Part shown: one piece after another, positions 29,262 to 37,918 of the stretch | Layout: each line of letters opens with the position of its first letter | Position numbering within the stretch: the stretch's first letter is position 1 | Assembly: GCF_003353055.1 (NCBI RefSeq) | Contig: NZ_QKWJ01000015.1 | Coordinates: 62,001 to 126,000, forward strand | Direction: 5' to 3' | DNA from: Cupriavidus lacunae | GTDB lineage: Bacteria > Pseudomonadota > Gammaproteobacteria > Burkholderiales > Burkholderiaceae | Length of the DNA stretch: 64,000 nt | Translations under genes and position numbers: made by a program | Notes under the pieces: model-generated | Database searches by the model: none | Seen by the model: the letters and a program-made list of their open reading frames with translations, nothing else | What the model was told of the DNA's origin: nothing

Positions 29262-30425
29262 ATGACCGCTTACCAATCCGCTGATCACGCCCCTGCGCGC
29301 GCCCATGCCCCGCATGACGCGGCCAACCACGCGCCCAATCACGCCCCCCTTCCGGAGCCAATCGCGCCGGACGCGCCGCTGCCCTCGCGCAAGATCATCC
29401 GCGGCTGGCTGATCCCGCTTGGCCAGCGCAGCACGCCGCGCGCGCTGATGCTGTTCGCCTTCGACTATCTGCTGTTCGGCGCCGTGCTGGCCGGCGTGGT
29501 GCTGGCGCCGCACTGGGCCGCCAAGCTGGCGCTGGGCGTGCTGGCCGGGTTGATCATCGCGCGCCTGTTTATCATCGGCCACGATGCCTGCCACCAGAGC
29601 CTGACGCCGCGCCGCGGCCTGAACAAATGGCTGGGCCGGCTGACCTTTCTGCCGTCGCTGACGCCGTACAGCCTGTGGGAAGTCGGCCATAACGTGGTGC
29701 ACCACGGCTACACCAACCTGAAGGGCTTCGACTTCGTCTGGGCGCCTTACTCCCTGGAAGAATTCAACGCGCTGCCGCGCTGGCGCCGCGTGATGGAGCG
29801 CATCTACCGCACCGGCTTCGGTCCGGGCCTGTACTACCTGGTTGAGATCTGGTGGTGCAAGCTGTTCTTCCCGAACAAGCGCCAGATGACCACGCGCCGC
29901 CCGATCTTCGTCGGCGACTGCCTGCTGGTTGCGGCCTTCGGGCTGGCCTGGATCGGCGCGCTGGCGGCCCTGGCGCTGGCCACGGAGCAGTCGGTGTGGA
30001 TGCTGATCGGCACGGGCTTTGTGCTGCCCTTCCTGGTATGGAACGTCACCGTCGGCTTCGTGCTGTACGTGCACCACACCCATGCCAGCGTGGCCTGGTA
30101 CGACACCAAGGCCATGTGGGCCAAGGCACAACCGTTCGTCTCCACTACCGTGCACTTGCGCTTCCGCCACGGCATCGGCGCGGCGCTGCACCACATCATG
30201 GAACACACCGCGCACCACGTCGACATGAGCGTGCCGCTGTACCGCCTGAAGCGCGCCCAGGCACTGCTGGAACACGCGCTGCCGGGCCGCATCATCATTG
30301 AGAACTTCTCGTGGCGCTGGTACTTCGACACCGCGCGCCGCTGCAAGCTCTATGACTTCAAGGCGCTGTGCTGGACCGATTTCCGCGGTCGCCAGACCAG
30401 CGACAACGCGCCGGTACCGGCCTGA
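29262..30425 (+). CDS. Membrane fatty-acid desaturase
   Basis: The 387-aa protein has four or more membrane helices and the three His boxes of di-iron desaturases: GHDACHQ (107-111), HNVVHH (143-148) and HTAHH (about 312). The first 40 residues are rich in His, Ala and Pro and look disordered. It likely inserts double bonds in acyl chains at the inner membrane. It has no obvious link to the purine genes around it. Confidence 0.87.
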   Translation: MTAYQSADHAPARAHAPHDAANHAPNHAPLPEPIAPDAPLPSRKIIRGWLIPLGQRSTPRALMLFAFDYLLFGAVLAGVVLAPHWAAKLALGVLAGLIIARLFIIGHDACHQSLTPRRGLNKWLGRLTFLPSLTPYSLWEVGHNVVHHGYTNLKGFDFVWAPYSLEEFNALPRWRRVMERIYRTGFGPGLYYLVEIWWCKLFFPNKRQMTTRRPIFVGDCLLVAAFGLAWIGALAALALATEQSVWMLIGTGFVLPFLVWNVTVGFVLYVHHTHASVAWYDTKAMWAKAQPFVSTTVHLRFRHGIGAALHHIMEHTAHHVDMSVPLYRLKRAQALLEHALPGRIIIENFSWRWYFDTARRCKLYDFKALCWTDFRGRQTSDNAPVPA

Positions 30426-30445
30426 GGGTTGCCTGCGGCGGCGGG

Positions 30446-30474
30446 TGGACGCCTGCTGTCGCCGCCGTTATAAT
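30446..30474 (+). promoter_or_regulatory. Promoter of the riboswitch-UPF0016 transcript
   Basis: TGGACG (30446-30451) and a perfect TATAAT (30469-30474) are 17 bp apart. The predicted start is near 30481, just before the riboswitch. Confidence 0.6.
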
Positions 30475-30480
30475 TGCCGC

Positions 30481-30670
30481 TTCCATTGGGGAGTAGCCGC
30501 CCTGCTCTCACCGCGCCGCGCAATGCGGACACCGGGGGACAGGGGCGTACGTCAACAGACTTGACCGCTTGCGGTTATGGCGTGCGCAGCTCCGGACCCG
30601 CCTGGGCCGTTGTGATACGGACCCGGCAGCGTCCAGCCTGGCGAGACCGATGACCATACCTTTCTGGCAG
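30481..30670 (+). promoter_or_regulatory. yybP-ykoY family Mn2+ riboswitch
   Basis: The conserved 5' segment GGGGAGTAGC (30488-30497) and the 3' segment GCGAGACC (30641-30648), followed by ATGACCATACC, are the two metal-binding loop strands of the yybP-ykoY class. Helices fill the space between. The class senses Mn2+ and commonly precedes UPF0016/TMEM165-type Mn exporters, as here. The exact end is approximate. Confidence 0.75.
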
Positions 30671-30738
30671 GGCCGGGAAAGGTGTGCGTCATTGGCATCT
30701 CGCGATGCATTGCGGCCCGGTTACCCCACAAAACAAAC

Positions 30739-31314
30739 ATGGAAGCCTTCCTCGTCTCCACAGGCATCGTCGCCCTTGCTGAAATGGGCGACAAGACGCA
30801 ATTGCTGTCGCTGGTGCTGGCCGCGCGCTACCGCAAGCCCGTCCCCATCATCCTCGGCATCCTGATCGCCACGCTGTTCAACCACGGCTTTGCCGGCGCG
30901 CTTGGCGGCTGGATCACACATGTGCTGGGTGAAAGCCTGCTGCGCTGGATCCTGGGCCTGGGCTTTATCGCCATGGCCGGCTGGATGCTGATCCCCGACA
31001 AATTCGACGATGCCGAGCAGGCCAAGCCCGTCAAGGGCGCCCTCGGCATCCTCGGCACCACCATCGTCGCCTTCTTCTTTGCCGAGATGGGGGACAAGAC
31101 CCAGATCGCCACCGTCGCGCTGGCCGCGCGTTTCAGCGACGCGGTGATTCCCGTGGTGGCGGGCACCACCTTCGGCATGATGATCGCCAATGCCCCGGCG
31201 GTTCTGCTTGGCGACAAGTTTGCCAACAAGATGCCGATCGCGCTGGTGCACAAGATTGCTGCGGCAATCTTCCTGGTGCTTGGCGTGCTGGCGCTGCTCA
31301 ACTTCGGCAAATGA
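30739..31314 (+). CDS. UPF0016/TMEM165 (GDT1) family Mn2+ exporter
   Basis: The 191-aa membrane protein has two copies of the family motif EMGDKTQ (about 15-21 and 116-122), each at the start of a three-helix repeat. Bacterial members export Mn2+. The upstream yybP-ykoY riboswitch supports this. The start is MEAFLVSTGIVALAE, because the first motif must lie near the N-terminus; the ATG has only a weak ribosome site. Confidence 0.88.
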   Translation: MEAFLVSTGIVALAEMGDKTQLLSLVLAARYRKPVPIILGILIATLFNHGFAGALGGWITHVLGESLLRWILGLGFIAMAGWMLIPDKFDDAEQAKPVKGALGILGTTIVAFFFAEMGDKTQIATVALAARFSDAVIPVVAGTTFGMMIANAPAVLLGDKFANKMPIALVHKIAAAIFLVLGVLALLNFGK

Positions 31315-31391
31315 AAGACAACTGAAAGCTGACCCGCGGGATGGTGTAACACGCCCTTACAACACCCTGTCCCGCCAGGCATGCACTCGCC

Positions 31392-31438
31392 CGTTATGGA
31401 AGCCATCCGCATCGACGGACGCCCTGTCTTCCATAACG
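31392..31438. promoter_or_regulatory. 11-bp inverted repeat before the lipoprotein gene
   Basis: CGTTATGGAAG (31392-31402) and CTTCCATAACG (31428-31438) are perfect complements around 25 bases. GAGGAGA, the ribosome site, follows at once. It may be an operator or a hairpin at the start of the mRNA. Confidence 0.45.
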
Positions 31439-31451
31439 AGGAGAAACTGCA

Positions 31452-31868
31452 ATGCCAAGCACAACCCGCCCCACACAGCGGCCCCTGCCCCAACTCTGGA
31501 AGCCCGCGCTGGTGGCACTGGTGGCCGCCTGCTCGCTGACCGGCTGCGTGACGGAACGCGTGGTCGTGCGCGAACCCGCGCCGCAGCGCCAGGTGGTGCG
31601 CGCCATGCCGGCGCCGGTGCACGAAGACCGCGGCACCGCACCGGGCTACGGCTGGAACTGGGTGCCCGGGCACTGGCGGTGGGCCGGCAATGACTGGCTC
31701 TGGGTGCACGGCAAATGGCTGCAGCAGCCGGTGCCGCCCATGCCCCCGGTCATCATCGAGCAGATCACCGTGGCGCCCGCCCCGCATGCCTACTGGGTAC
31801 CCGGCCACTGGGTGTGGCGCTACGACACTGGCGGCGGCTGGATGTGGGTAAGGGGCGCCTGGCACTGA
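31452..31868 (+). CDS. Small lipoprotein with YXWGXW-type Trp repeats
   Basis: The 138-aa protein has a lipoprotein signal with lipobox LTGC (Cys at 32). Two Trp-rich repeats follow: WVPGHWRWAGNDWLWVHGKW (about 65-85) and WVPGHWVWRYD ... WMWVRGAW (about 114-137). It resembles YXWGXW-repeat lipoproteins, of unknown function, probably outer-membrane anchored. GAGGAGA lies upstream. Confidence 0.8.
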   Translation: MPSTTRPTQRPLPQLWKPALVALVAACSLTGCVTERVVVREPAPQRQVVRAMPAPVHEDRGTAPGYGWNWVPGHWRWAGNDWLWVHGKWLQQPVPPMPPVIIEQITVAPAPHAYWVPGHWVWRYDTGGGWMWVRGAWH

Positions 31869-31902
31869 ACGCGGGCGGTTGCCGCATAGGCCGCGAAGAA
31901 GC

Positions 31903-31929
31903 AAAAAAAACGGGGCACAAGGCCCCGTT
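31903..31929 (-). terminator. Intrinsic terminator after puuD
   Basis: On the minus strand AACGGGGC / GCCCCGTT forms an 8-bp stem with a 5-base loop, followed by a run of eight T. Confidence 0.75.
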
Positions 31930-32057
31930 CAAACCCTCGCCGGTCCGGTACTGACGGTTGCCAACTGCACAACCCTCCGGACCGTCGATCACCGATGCTC
32001 GGATTTCCCGGGCCGGCGGCACGCGCCGGCCCTGATGCTGCTCAGATCAGGCCACCC

Positions 32058-33275
32058 TTAGTTGGTGGTCTTGGCGCCGCCTTCGAACCACTGGCCCAGC
32101 AGGGCGCGTTCGTCGTCGGTGATCTGCGTCACGTTGCCCAGCGGCATGGCCTTCTGCTGCACGGCCTGCTGGTAGATCAGCTGGGCGTGGGCCTTGATGT
32201 CTTCCGCGGTATCGAGCTTGATGCCCTTGGCTGCGGTCGGCATCATCTTTGGCTGCTCGGCGTGGCATTGCACGCAGCGGGCGTTCACGACTTCCTGCAC
32301 CTTGGCAAAGCTGACGGCGGTGGCGGCAGCAGCGGCGTCGCCGCCTTCGGCCTTGGCCACGGTCGGGCGCGGCTGCGGCGCGATCAGCACGGCCACCACG
32401 GCCAGCACGGCTACGCCGGCAGCAGGCCAGGCCACGTTGATCTTGCCCTTGTGCTTCAGGATGAAGAACTGGCGGATCAGCACACCGGCCAGCATGATCA
32501 GGATCAGCGCGGCCCAGTTGTACTTGTAGCTGTAGGTCATGCTGTAGTGATTCGACAGCATCGCGAACAGCACCGGCAGCGTGAAGTACGTGTTGTGCAC
32601 GCTGCGCTGCTTGGCGTTCTTGCCATGGACCGGATCAACCGGCTGGCCCGCGCGCAGCGCTGCAACCACCTTGCGCTGGCCCGGGATGATCCACACCAGC
32701 ACGTTGGCGCTCATGATGGTGGCGATCATCGCGCCGGTCAGCAGGAACGCCGCACGGCCCGAGAACAGGTGGCACGCCACGTAAGCCGCCACGGCCACGT
32801 AGATCGCCACCAGCACGCCCACGGTCTTGTCGCTCTTGCCGAACACGCGGCAGATCACGTCATAGACCACCCAGCCCGCGGCCAGGTAGGACAGCGCCAG
32901 GCCGACCGCCGCGCCAGGAGACATGTCGTAGACGTTCTTGTCGATCAGGAACGTGCTGGCGTTGAACAGGTACAGCACCACCAGCAGGCCGAAGCCGGTC
33001 ATCCACGTGGAATACGACTCCCAGTAGAACCAGTGCAGATTCTCAGGCAGCGTCTTGGGCGCGGTCAGGTATTTCTGCGGGTTGTAGAAACCGCCGCCGT
33101 GCACGGCCCACAGCTCGCCGCCGACACCCTTCTCCTGCAGGTCAGGATCGGTAGGACGGGTCAGGCTGTTGTCGAGCCAGACGAAATAGAACGAGGAGCC
33201 GATCCACGCGATCGCCGTGATGACGTGCACCCAGCGCAGCAGCAGATTGGCCCAGTCGAGGATATAGCCTTCCAT
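32058..33275 (-). CDS. puuD: Membrane-bound urate hydroxylase with C-terminal cytochrome c domain
   Basis: It oxidises urate to 5-hydroxyisourate at the membrane, passing electrons through haem. The 405-aa protein has about eight membrane helices from residue 8 on (WVHVITAIAWIGSSFYFVWL). From about 325 it has a soluble cytochrome c domain with the haem motif RCVQCHAEQ. This fusion is the known PuuD form, different from soluble uricase. It follows hiuH in the same direction, 31 bp away. Confidence 0.92.
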   Translation of the reverse strand: MEGYILDWANLLLRWVHVITAIAWIGSSFYFVWLDNSLTRPTDPDLQEKGVGGELWAVHGGGFYNPQKYLTAPKTLPENLHWFYWESYSTWMTGFGLLVVLYLFNASTFLIDKNVYDMSPGAAVGLALSYLAAGWVVYDVICRVFGKSDKTVGVLVAIYVAVAAYVACHLFSGRAAFLLTGAMIATIMSANVLVWIIPGQRKVVAALRAGQPVDPVHGKNAKQRSVHNTYFTLPVLFAMLSNHYSMTYSYKYNWAALILIMLAGVLIRQFFILKHKGKINVAWPAAGVAVLAVVAVLIAPQPRPTVAKAEGGDAAAAATAVSFAKVQEVVNARCVQCHAEQPKMMPTAAKGIKLDTAEDIKAHAQLIYQQAVQQKAMPLGNVTQITDDERALLGQWFEGGAKTTN

Positions 33276-33306
33276 GTCTTGTCTCCTGTTTCCCTATGCC
33301 ACCGCT

Positions 33307-33660
33307 TCAGCTGCCGCGGTAGGTCGAGTACGACCAGGGCGAAACCAGGAGGGGCACGTGGTAGTGCGCGTTGACATCGGCAATACCGAAGCGCAGGGGC
33401 ACCACGTCCAGGAAAGCCGGCTCGGGCAGCTTCGTGCCTTGCGCCCGGAAGTAGTCGCCCGCGGCGAATTCCAGTTCGTACACGCCAATGGCGAGGTCGG
33501 CGCCTTCCAGCAGCGGCTGGTCGCAGCGGCCATCGTGGTTGGTCACGACTGTCTTCAGGGTTTCACGTCGATTGTCGACAATTTTATGGAGAGTAATCGA
33601 CATGCCCTGGCCGGGCGTGCCGGCAGCGGTGTCGAGTACATGGGTGGTCAAGCGTCCCAT
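33307..33660 (-). CDS. uraH: 5-hydroxyisourate hydrolase
   Basis: It opens 5-hydroxyisourate to OHCU. The 117-aa transthyretin-like protein has LTTHVLDTAAGTPGQGM at the start with the catalytic His, FGIADVNAHYHVPLLVSP, and the diagnostic C-terminus YRGS. It is the first gene of the uraH-puuD string. A 12-bp palindrome (ATTGTCGACAAT) lies inside it at codons 27-30. Confidence 0.94.
   Translation of the reverse strand: MGRLTTHVLDTAAGTPGQGMSITLHKIVDNRRETLKTVVTNHDGRCDQPLLEGADLAIGVYELEFAAGDYFRAQGTKLPEPAFLDVVPLRFGIADVNAHYHVPLLVSPWSYSTYRGS
33571..33582. promoter_or_regulatory. Operator-like palindrome inside uraH
   Basis: ATTGTCGACAAT is a perfect 12-bp palindrome. It matches the two sites in the uraH/gntR gap (TTGTTGACAA, ATTGTCAACAAT). 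It lies about 80 bp inside the coding region. Confidence 0.45.
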
Positions 33661-33854
33661 CGTGTTTTTCCTTAGGCGATTGGGTTGTGAGGGGCGCCGC
33701 TGCCTTCACTAGCACCATTTTGTGGGAACGGTGCCCGCTCGGTACGTCTGGTAACGCATCCCGGCGCTGGGTGGGTGCGTGGCGACAATGCGCCTGCATC
33801 CACCCGGTTGGCAATTCAGGGATTTCCCTGAGTTGTCGAAAACCTGAGTCGGTT

Positions 33855-33897
33855 TTGTTGACAATATTGAAGCAGTAACCAAATAATTGTCAACAAT
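33855..33897. promoter_or_regulatory. GntR-type operator pair overlapping a promoter
   Basis: Site A TTGTTGACAA (33855-33864) and site B ATTGTCAACAAT (33886-33897) are 32 bp apart centre to centre, about three helical turns. They are exact complements over 11 bases. A plus-strand promoter TTGACA (33858-33863), 18 bp, AATAAT (33882-33887) overlaps both, fitting repression. The rest of the 300-bp gap from 33661 holds no gene. Confidence 0.6.
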
Positions 33898-33960
33898 TTT
33901 TGGATCACCGCGGCCTGATGTCCAGGATTTGCGGTGCCCTGCCTGACTGCTGGTGCCACG

Positions 33961-34731
33961 ATGTCCAAGAGCCTGAAGCTGATTGCCGCCAACGCCGAGA
34001 CCAAGGTCGACGCCGAACTGACTGAGATCCAGGCGGGCAAGCCCGCCAGGCCCGCACGCAAGGGCTCGGTCGAAGAGCGCATGTATCACGAGATCTACGA
34101 CGCGATCATGGAGCACCGGCTGCCACCGCGCACCAAGCTGACCGAGCATTCCCTTTGCGAGATCTATGCCACCGCGCGGCACACGGTGCGCAAGGTGCTG
34201 TCGCACCTGGCCGCCGACGGCATGGTCGACCTGGAACCCAACCGCGGCGCCTTTATCGCCAGCCCGTCCACCGACGAGGCGCACGACATGTTCGAGCTGC
34301 GCCAGATGCTGGAGCGCGCGGTGCTGGAAAAGCTCGCCGCCATGCGCGACGTCAAGACCGTGATCGCGCCGCTGCGCCAGATGGTGGCCAGCGAGCGCCA
34401 GGCCTTCCTGACGCATGACCGTCCCAAATGGATCCGCCTGTCCGCCGAGTTCCACACGGCGCTGGCGGAACTGTCGGGCAACGCGCTGCTGGTCAACATG
34501 ATGCGCCGGCTGGTGTCGCGCACCACGCTGATGATCGCCAGCGTGGAAGCCCCGGGCAACAACGCGTGCTCGTTCGATGAACACGAAGAGATCCTCGACG
34601 CACTCGAACAGGGCAATGCCGCGCTGGCCCAGTCGCGCATGGAGCACCACCTTGGCGCCTGCGCCGACCGCGTGCAGCCCGACGAGCCGGGCAACTTCGA
34701 TCTTCGCAGCGTACTAGGCCGCTCCACCTAG
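33961..34731 (+). CDS. GntR-family (FadR subgroup) regulator of ureide genes
   Basis: The 256-aa protein has a basic N-terminal lead, a winged helix at about 35-105 (EERMYHEIYDAIMEHRLPPR, TKLTEHSLCEIYATARHTVR), and an FCD ligand domain after it (EAHDMFELRQMLERAVLEKL, FHTALAELSGN, EHEEILDAL). FCD domains bind metal and carboxylate ligands. It diverges from uraH-puuD and leads uacT-puuE-uraD, so it probably controls both. A start 27 bases earlier is possible. Confidence 0.87.
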   Translation: MSKSLKLIAANAETKVDAELTEIQAGKPARPARKGSVEERMYHEIYDAIMEHRLPPRTKLTEHSLCEIYATARHTVRKVLSHLAADGMVDLEPNRGAFIASPSTDEAHDMFELRQMLERAVLEKLAAMRDVKTVIAPLRQMVASERQAFLTHDRPKWIRLSAEFHTALAELSGNALLVNMMRRLVSRTTLMIASVEAPGNNACSFDEHEEILDALEQGNAALAQSRMEHHLGACADRVQPDEPGNFDLRSVLGRST

Positions 34732-34907
34732 CACGGTGTACCCGCCCTGCCCCGCATACAAGGCCAGACCTGGCGGCAAACAGCACCCGGCAGAGAAACG
34801 AGAGTGCTGAGTCGACAGGCAGATAACGGTCCGGAGACCTTCCAGGCTCCAGGACCGAGGCCAGGGCAGTGGCGTTCCCATCAAACCAAAGGAGAGGAGA
34901 CGCACCA

Positions 34908-36314
34908 ATGAATTCCGCAAGCACCACGGTCCCCACGGACCTCACCAACGAGCGTTTGCCTTCCGGGCGCCTGCTCGCGCTCGGGTTGCAGCACGTTCTG
35001 GTGATGTACGCCGGCACGGTTGCCGTGCCCCTGATCGTCGGTGGCGCGCTCAAGCTGCCCAAGGACCAGCTGGCGTTCCTGATCAACGCCGACCTGTTCG
35101 CCGCCGGCCTGGCCACGCTGATCCAGGCCTTTGGTTTCTGGAAGTTCGGCATCCGCCTGCCGGTAATGATGGGCGTGACCTTCGCCTCGGTGGCGCCGAT
35201 GATCGCCATCGGCACCGATCCCAATGTCGGCCTGCTCGGCATTTATGGCGCGGTGATCGCCTCGGGGATCTTCGGCATCCTGATTGCGCCGATGATGGGG
35301 CGCATGCTGGGACTGTTCCCGCCGGTGGTGACCGGCACGGTGATCACGCTGATCGGCGTGTCGCTGATGCGCGTGGGCATCAACTGGGCGGCCGGCGGCC
35401 AGCCCACCACCCGCGCCGTGATCGATGGCGTGGTCAAGGATGTGCCCAACCTCGCCTATGGCGACCTGACCAACCTGGGCATTGCCGGCCTGACGCTGCT
35501 GATCATCCTGCTGCTGACCAAGTACGGCCGCGGCCTGGTGGCCAACTGCGCGGTGCTGCTGGGCATCATTGCCGGCACGGTGGTGGCGATGGCCATGGGC
35601 AAGGTGTCGTTCGAAGGCCTGAATGAAGCCAGCTTCGTCGCCGTCATCACGCCGCTGCACTTCGGCATTCCCACTTTCGAAGTGACCGCCATCCTGTCGA
35701 TGTGCATCGTCATGCTGATCACGCTGGTGGAATCGACCGGCATGTTCCTGGCGCTGTCGGACATTACCGGCAAGAAGCTGAGCAACGAGGACCTGACCCG
35801 CGGCCTGCGCGCCGACGGCCTGGGCACGGTGATCGGCGGCGTCTTCAACACCTTCCCGTACACCTCGTTCTCGCAGAACGTGGGCCTGGTGACGGTGACC
35901 GGCGTGCGCTCGCGCTATGTGGCAGCCGCCGGCGGCATCATCCTGATCGCCTTCGGCCTGTTCCCCAAGATGGCCCACGTGGTGGCCTCGGTGCCGCAGT
36001 TCGTGCTGGGCGGCGCCGGCATCGTGATGTTCGGCATGGTCGCCGCCACCGGCATCCGCATCCTGGGTTCGTGCGATTTCAACCGCAACCGCCACAACCT
36101 GTTCATCGTCGCCATCTCGATCGGCTTCGGCATGATCCCGACGCTGGCGCCGACCTTCTTCCAGTACCTGCCGAAGTGGACCGTGCCGTTCACCCACAGC
36201 GGCATCGTGCTGGGCACGATCGTGGCCGTGGCGCTGAACCTGTTCTACAACGGCATCCAGTCGCGCGAAGAGGCCATGCGCAACGCCGCCGCCAACTCGC
36301 ACGGCACGGAGTAA
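34908..36314 (+). CDS. NCS2-family urate/xanthine permease
   Basis: The 468-aa protein has about 12-14 membrane segments and the nucleobase-ascorbate transporter pattern: LQHVLVMYAGTVAVPLIVGG (19-38) and the NAT signature region SQNVGLVTVTGVRSRYV (about 328). It imports urate or xanthine with protons, supplying the pathway around it. GGAGAGGAGA precedes the ATG. It resembles E. coli UacT; exact substrate is inferred. Confidence 0.88.
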   Translation: MNSASTTVPTDLTNERLPSGRLLALGLQHVLVMYAGTVAVPLIVGGALKLPKDQLAFLINADLFAAGLATLIQAFGFWKFGIRLPVMMGVTFASVAPMIAIGTDPNVGLLGIYGAVIASGIFGILIAPMMGRMLGLFPPVVTGTVITLIGVSLMRVGINWAAGGQPTTRAVIDGVVKDVPNLAYGDLTNLGIAGLTLLIILLLTKYGRGLVANCAVLLGIIAGTVVAMAMGKVSFEGLNEASFVAVITPLHFGIPTFEVTAILSMCIVMLITLVESTGMFLALSDITGKKLSNEDLTRGLRADGLGTVIGGVFNTFPYTSFSQNVGLVTVTGVRSRYVAAAGGIILIAFGLFPKMAHVVASVPQFVLGGAGIVMFGMVAATGIRILGSCDFNRNRHNLFIVAISIGFGMIPTLAPTFFQYLPKWTVPFTHSGIVLGTIVAVALNLFYNGIQSREEAMRNAAANSHGTE

Positions 36315-36427
36315 GCGAAGCATCGGTATCGAAGTATCCGGCACGACTGGCACATTCATTGCGTGATGGCCGGCGCTTGCGGGCAGCGCGGCGGTGCCGG
36401 AGGTTTTCCTGAAGCAAGCAAAGACAC

Positions 36428-37378
36428 ATGACAAAAGATAACTATCCACGCGATCTCATTGGTTACGGCGCCCGGCCGCCGCACGCCCGCTGGCCGGGCG
36501 GCGCTCGCGTTGCGCTGCAGTTCGTCCTCAACTACGAAGAGGGCGGTGAAAACTGCGTGCTGCACGGCGACGCCGCCTCCGAACAATTTCTCTCCGAGAT
36601 CGTCGGCGCCGCGGCCTATCCCGACCGCCATATGAGCATGGAGGGCATCTACGAATATGGCTCGCGCGCCGGCGTCTGGCGCCTGCTGCGCGAATTCGAG
36701 AAGCGTGGCCTGCCGCTGACTATCTTCGGCGTGTCGATGGCGCTGCAGCGCCATCCGGAACTGACCCGCGCCTTCGTCGAGCTGGGCCACGAGATCGCCT
36801 GCCACGGCTGGCGCTGGATCCACTATCAGGGCATCGACGAGGCCACCGAGCGCGAGCATATGCGCATCGGCATGCAGATCATCAAGGACCTGACCGGCGA
36901 GATGCCGCTGGGCTGGTACACCGGCCGCGATAGTCCCAACACGCGCCGCCTGGTGGTGGAGCACGGCGGCTTCCTGTACGACTCGGACTACTACGGCGAC
37001 GACCTGCCCTTCTGGACCGAGGTCGAAGTCACCGGCGGCGAGAAAAAGCCGCACCTGGTGGTGCCGTACACGCTCGACTCCAACGACATGCGCTTTGCCA
37101 CGCCGCAGGGCTTCAACACCGGCGAGCAATTCTTCCAGTACCTGAAGGACGCGTTCGACGTGCTGTACGACGAAGGCGACCCGAGCGGCCAGGACAGCCC
37201 CAAGATGCTGTCGATCGGCATGCACTGCCGACTGCTCGGCCGCCCGGGCCGCTTCCGCGCGCTGCAGCGCTTCCTCGACTACGTGCAGGGTCTCGACAAG
37301 GTGTGGATCTGCCGCCGTGTCGACATCGCCCGCCACTGGGCCGACACCCACCCCTACACTCCCCGGAAACAAGCATGA
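36428..37378 (+). CDS. puuE: Allantoinase PuuE (polysaccharide-deacetylase family)
   Basis: It hydrolyses allantoin to allantoate. The 316-aa protein has the cofactor-free PuuE-type NodB fold: YPRDLIGYGARPPHARWPGG near the start, EYGSRAGVWRLL, ELGHEIACHGWRWIHY, LGWYTGRDSPNTRRL and the late GMHCRLLGRPGR. Length fits. It overlaps uraD by ATGA, giving coupled translation. Confidence 0.93.
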   Translation: MTKDNYPRDLIGYGARPPHARWPGGARVALQFVLNYEEGGENCVLHGDAASEQFLSEIVGAAAYPDRHMSMEGIYEYGSRAGVWRLLREFEKRGLPLTIFGVSMALQRHPELTRAFVELGHEIACHGWRWIHYQGIDEATEREHMRIGMQIIKDLTGEMPLGWYTGRDSPNTRRLVVEHGGFLYDSDYYGDDLPFWTEVEVTGGEKKPHLVVPYTLDSNDMRFATPQGFNTGEQFFQYLKDAFDVLYDEGDPSGQDSPKMLSIGMHCRLLGRPGRFRALQRFLDYVQGLDKVWICRRVDIARHWADTHPYTPRKQA

Positions 37379-37893
37379 GCCAGACCTACACCATCGCCCA
37401 ACTCAACACCATGCCGGTCGCGGAATTCGTGCAGGTGCTGGGCGGCATCTACGAACATTCGCCGTGGTTTGCCGAGACCGCTGCCACGCAACGGCCCTTC
37501 GCCGATGGCGCAGCGCTCACGCTGGCCCTGCGCAAGGCGGTCGATGAAGCCGGCGAGGCGGCCCAGCTCAAGCTGGTGCGCGCCCACCCGGAACTGGCCG
37601 GCAAGGCCGCCGTGCGCGGCGAGCTGACCGCCGAGTCCACGCGCGAACAAAGCGGCGCCGGCCTGAACCTGTGCACGCCTGAGGAATTCGACCGCCTGCA
37701 GTCACTCAACGCGGCCTACAACCAGAAGTTCGGTTTCCCGTTCATCCTGGCCGTGCGCGGCTATGACCGCCACGGGATCATCGCGGAGTTTGCGCGCCGC
37801 CTTGAAAACACGCCGCAGCAAGAGTTGCAATCTTGCATCAACCAGATCCATCGCATTGCGCAGTTCCGCCTTGACGACTTAGTATCCGCCTGA
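37375..37893 (+). CDS. uraD: 2-oxo-4-hydroxy-4-carboxy-5-ureidoimidazoline decarboxylase
   Basis: It converts OHCU to S-allantoin. The 172-aa helical protein shows YEHSPWFAE, RAHPELAGKAA, STREQSGAGL and the C-terminal LQSCINQIHRIAQFRL that match the family. It starts inside the puuE stop codon. No allantoate amidohydrolase or allantoicase gene follows it in the window. Confidence 0.93.
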   Translation: MSQTYTIAQLNTMPVAEFVQVLGGIYEHSPWFAETAATQRPFADGAALTLALRKAVDEAGEAAQLKLVRAHPELAGKAAVRGELTAESTREQSGAGLNLCTPEEFDRLQSLNAAYNQKFGFPFILAVRGYDRHGIIAEFARRLENTPQQELQSCINQIHRIAQFRLDDLVSA

Positions 37894-37918
37894 CCAAAAA
37901 ACGCGCCACCTGTATAAC
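37890..37918 (+). promoter_or_regulatory. Promoter of the porin gene
   Basis: CTGACC (37890-37895) and TATAAC (37913-37918) are 17 bp apart. A leader of about 145 bases before the porin start would result. Confidence 0.5.

Noticed and set aside
34881-36449. 522-codon minus-strand frame opposite the urate permease
   Set aside because: Antisense shadow; His/Gln/Asp-rich without membrane segments or motifs.
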